From positions 930,001 through 994,000 of the forward strand of contig NZ_SRLA01000001.1 of assembly GCF_004745825.1 (NCBI RefSeq): a DNA stretch of 64,000 nt, in the 5' to 3' direction. Both the position numbers and the translations under genes were made by a program. Positions 62,866-64,000 of this stretch are shown here, one piece after another; the first letter of the stretch is position 1, and each line of letters begins with the position of its first letter. The DNA comes from Hymenobacter fodinae (GTDB lineage: Bacteria; Bacteroidota; Bacteroidia; Cytophagales; Hymenobacteraceae). A model generated the notes under the pieces. It had not been told where the DNA came from. It saw only the letters and a program-made list of their open reading frames with translations, and did no database searches.

Positions 62866-63825
62866 CTACTGGCCTAGCAGCTCGCTTAGCAGACCTTCTT
62901 TGAGCGCGTAAGCGGAGGCCGTGATGGTGTTGAGCCCGTAGGTGGTCAGCACGAAATCAATCAGCACGCAGGCTACCACAATCATATCGGCCCGCATGGG
63001 CGTCATGCCGGGCAGGGCCAGGCGGCCGGCGTGGTCGAGGTGCAGGAGCTGTTCGTAGCTGGTGCGGAAGCTCTCGAAAGAAATGCGGGTGGCCGGTGCA
63101 GCGTGGCCTACCAGTTCGGGCTGGCCGGCGCGGGCAGCCTGCAGGTCGCAGAGCGTATCGAAGGTGCCGGAAGCGCCCACCAGCGCCGCAGGTCGGTGCT
63201 GGGCTACAGCCGCCGTCAGGGGTGCCAGCACCTGTGCCAGGTAAATCAATTGGTCCTGTACGGCCGAAGTAGGCAGCGGGTCGGCGGTGAAAAATTTATC
63301 AAGCAGGCGCTGGGCTCCAATTTCGAAGCTTTGCTTCCAGAAAATGGTGTGCTCATCGGCAATGATGAACTCCACGGAGCCGCCCCCAATGTCCATGAGC
63401 AGGTGCGGGACCTGGCCTAGCGGCACGGCTTCCCGAATACCTTTGGCAATCAGCTCCGCCTCCCGGTCGCCGGGAATAACTTCTACCCGAATGCCCGTCT
63501 GCTCGAAGATGTCCTTCACCAGCTCGGGCCCGTTGGCCGAAACCCGCATGGCGCTGGTAGCGGTGGCGCGCACTTCCGTCACCTGGTGCAGCTCAATTTC
63601 CTCCTTAAACCCAATCAAGGTCTGCAGGGCCCGGGCGTAAGCCTCCGGGGCAATCCGGCCAGCACTGATACCGCCTTCGCCCAGTCGCACACCCACCTTG
63701 GTTTTCAGGAGCGTGACGAGCTCCTGGTGCCGGGGCTCGGGCAACTCCACAATCAGCAGGTGAAAAGTGTTGGTGCCCATATCAATCAGGGCCAGGCGAC
63801 GATGACGAGGAGGATGCTGTGACAC
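62866..63825 (-). CDS. Ppx/GppA family phosphatase
   Basis: The 319-residue member of the exopolyphosphatase / pppGpp phosphohydrolase family shows the phosphate loop IDMGTNTFHLLIVEL near the N-terminus. VRATATSAMRVSANG, LLMDIGGGSVEFII and the late GMTPMRADMIVVACVLID follow. It lacks the C-terminal HD-like extension of E. coli Ppx/GppA (about 500 residues), so it is the short form. I placed the start at a GTG at 63825. The open frame continues to 63945, but that part is low complexity and unlike the family. It hydrolyses polyphosphate or pppGpp. Confidence 0.88.
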   Translation of the reverse strand: MSQHPPRHRRLALIDMGTNTFHLLIVELPEPRHQELVTLLKTKVGVRLGEGGISAGRIAPEAYARALQTLIGFKEEIELHQVTEVRATATSAMRVSANGPELVKDIFEQTGIRVEVIPGDREAELIAKGIREAVPLGQVPHLLMDIGGGSVEFIIADEHTIFWKQSFEIGAQRLLDKFFTADPLPTSAVQDQLIYLAQVLAPLTAAVAQHRPAALVGASGTFDTLCDLQAARAGQPELVGHAAPATRISFESFRTSYEQLLHLDHAGRLALPGMTPMRADMIVVACVLIDFVLTTYGLNTITASAYALKEGLLSELLGQ

Positions 63826-64000
63826 GGAGTAGGTGATGAGGTGACTGAGTGATGAAGTAATGAGGGAAAAGGTGATGGGGCAAAGAGTGGTGTGGGTAAC
63901 AGAACGGACAGTAATACGGCAGCAGATAAGCAGGTAGCTCAACATTACCCTTTCTTTTTACCTCTTCACCCCATCACCTCATCACTTCCTCAAGTAGCAA
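63826..64000. repeat. Low-complexity GATGAG/CATCAC-rich sequence at the right edge
   Basis: Short units such as GTGATGAGG and CCATCACCTCATCAC recur in both orientations upstream of the phosphatase gene, allowing imperfect long-range pairing. It looks like a slippage-prone intergenic spacer, cut off by the window edge. Confidence 0.4.

Overview
The window comes from a Bacteroidota chromosome, most likely Hymenobacter or a close Cytophagales relative. This rests on several features. There is a SusC/SusD pair. The promoters that can be recognised match TAnnTTTG, with TTG about 19-20 bases upstream. Highly expressed genes show no clear Shine-Dalgarno sequences. L36 lacks the zinc ligands, and a DUF3467 gene follows rpoC. 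The genus is inferred from protein similarity I recognise, not from a search.

Layout. 1-815 is the 3' part of an O-antigen-ligase-like membrane protein. 879-3008 holds an ECF sigma factor, its small zinc anti-sigma candidate, gmk and nadD. 3096-5136 (minus strand) holds frr, pyrH and a biotinyl carrier protein. 5235-7835 is a secreted M1 aminopeptidase. From about 8 kb to 44.4 kb runs an almost unbroken information-processing cluster: tRNA-Tyr, tRNA-Gly, tRNA-Thr, tuf, tRNA-Trp, secE, nusG, rplKAJL, rpoB, rpoC, rpsL, rpsG, fusA, then the S10, spc and alpha operons through rpoA and rplQ. Three non-ribosomal insertions sit in it: a small AT-rich DUF7660-like gene between rpoB and rpoC, a DUF3467 gene plus a glycosyltransferase-like gene after rpoC, and a second O-antigen-ligase-like gene between rpsJ and rplC. 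Hairpins and promoters divide the cluster into several transcription units.

44.7-48.9 kb is a three-gene unit: outer-membrane beta-barrel protein, LytS-type histidine kinase and LytTR response regulator. Then come eno, divIC and a small exported protein. 51.5-57.3 kb (minus strand) holds susD, susC and anmK. 57.5-59.3 kb (minus strand) is an HscA-like Hsp70. 59.6-61.6 kb has two tandem L,D-transpeptidase paralogues. The window ends with an Ldh-family dehydrogenase and a Ppx/GppA phosphatase, both on the minus strand.

The most unusual signal is not a gene. The 7-mer CTAGGCC/GGCCTAG occurs roughly 65-75 times by eye (about 8 expected), in coding and non-coding DNA and in both possible reading frames. 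It is almost absent from the ribosomal-protein block. Other points of interest are the genes inserted into rpoBC and S10, matching Gly/Arg/Asn/Asp-rich tails on S3 and S5, and several structured leaders inside the ribosomal operons. I saw no CRISPR array, insertion sequence, rRNA or prophage.
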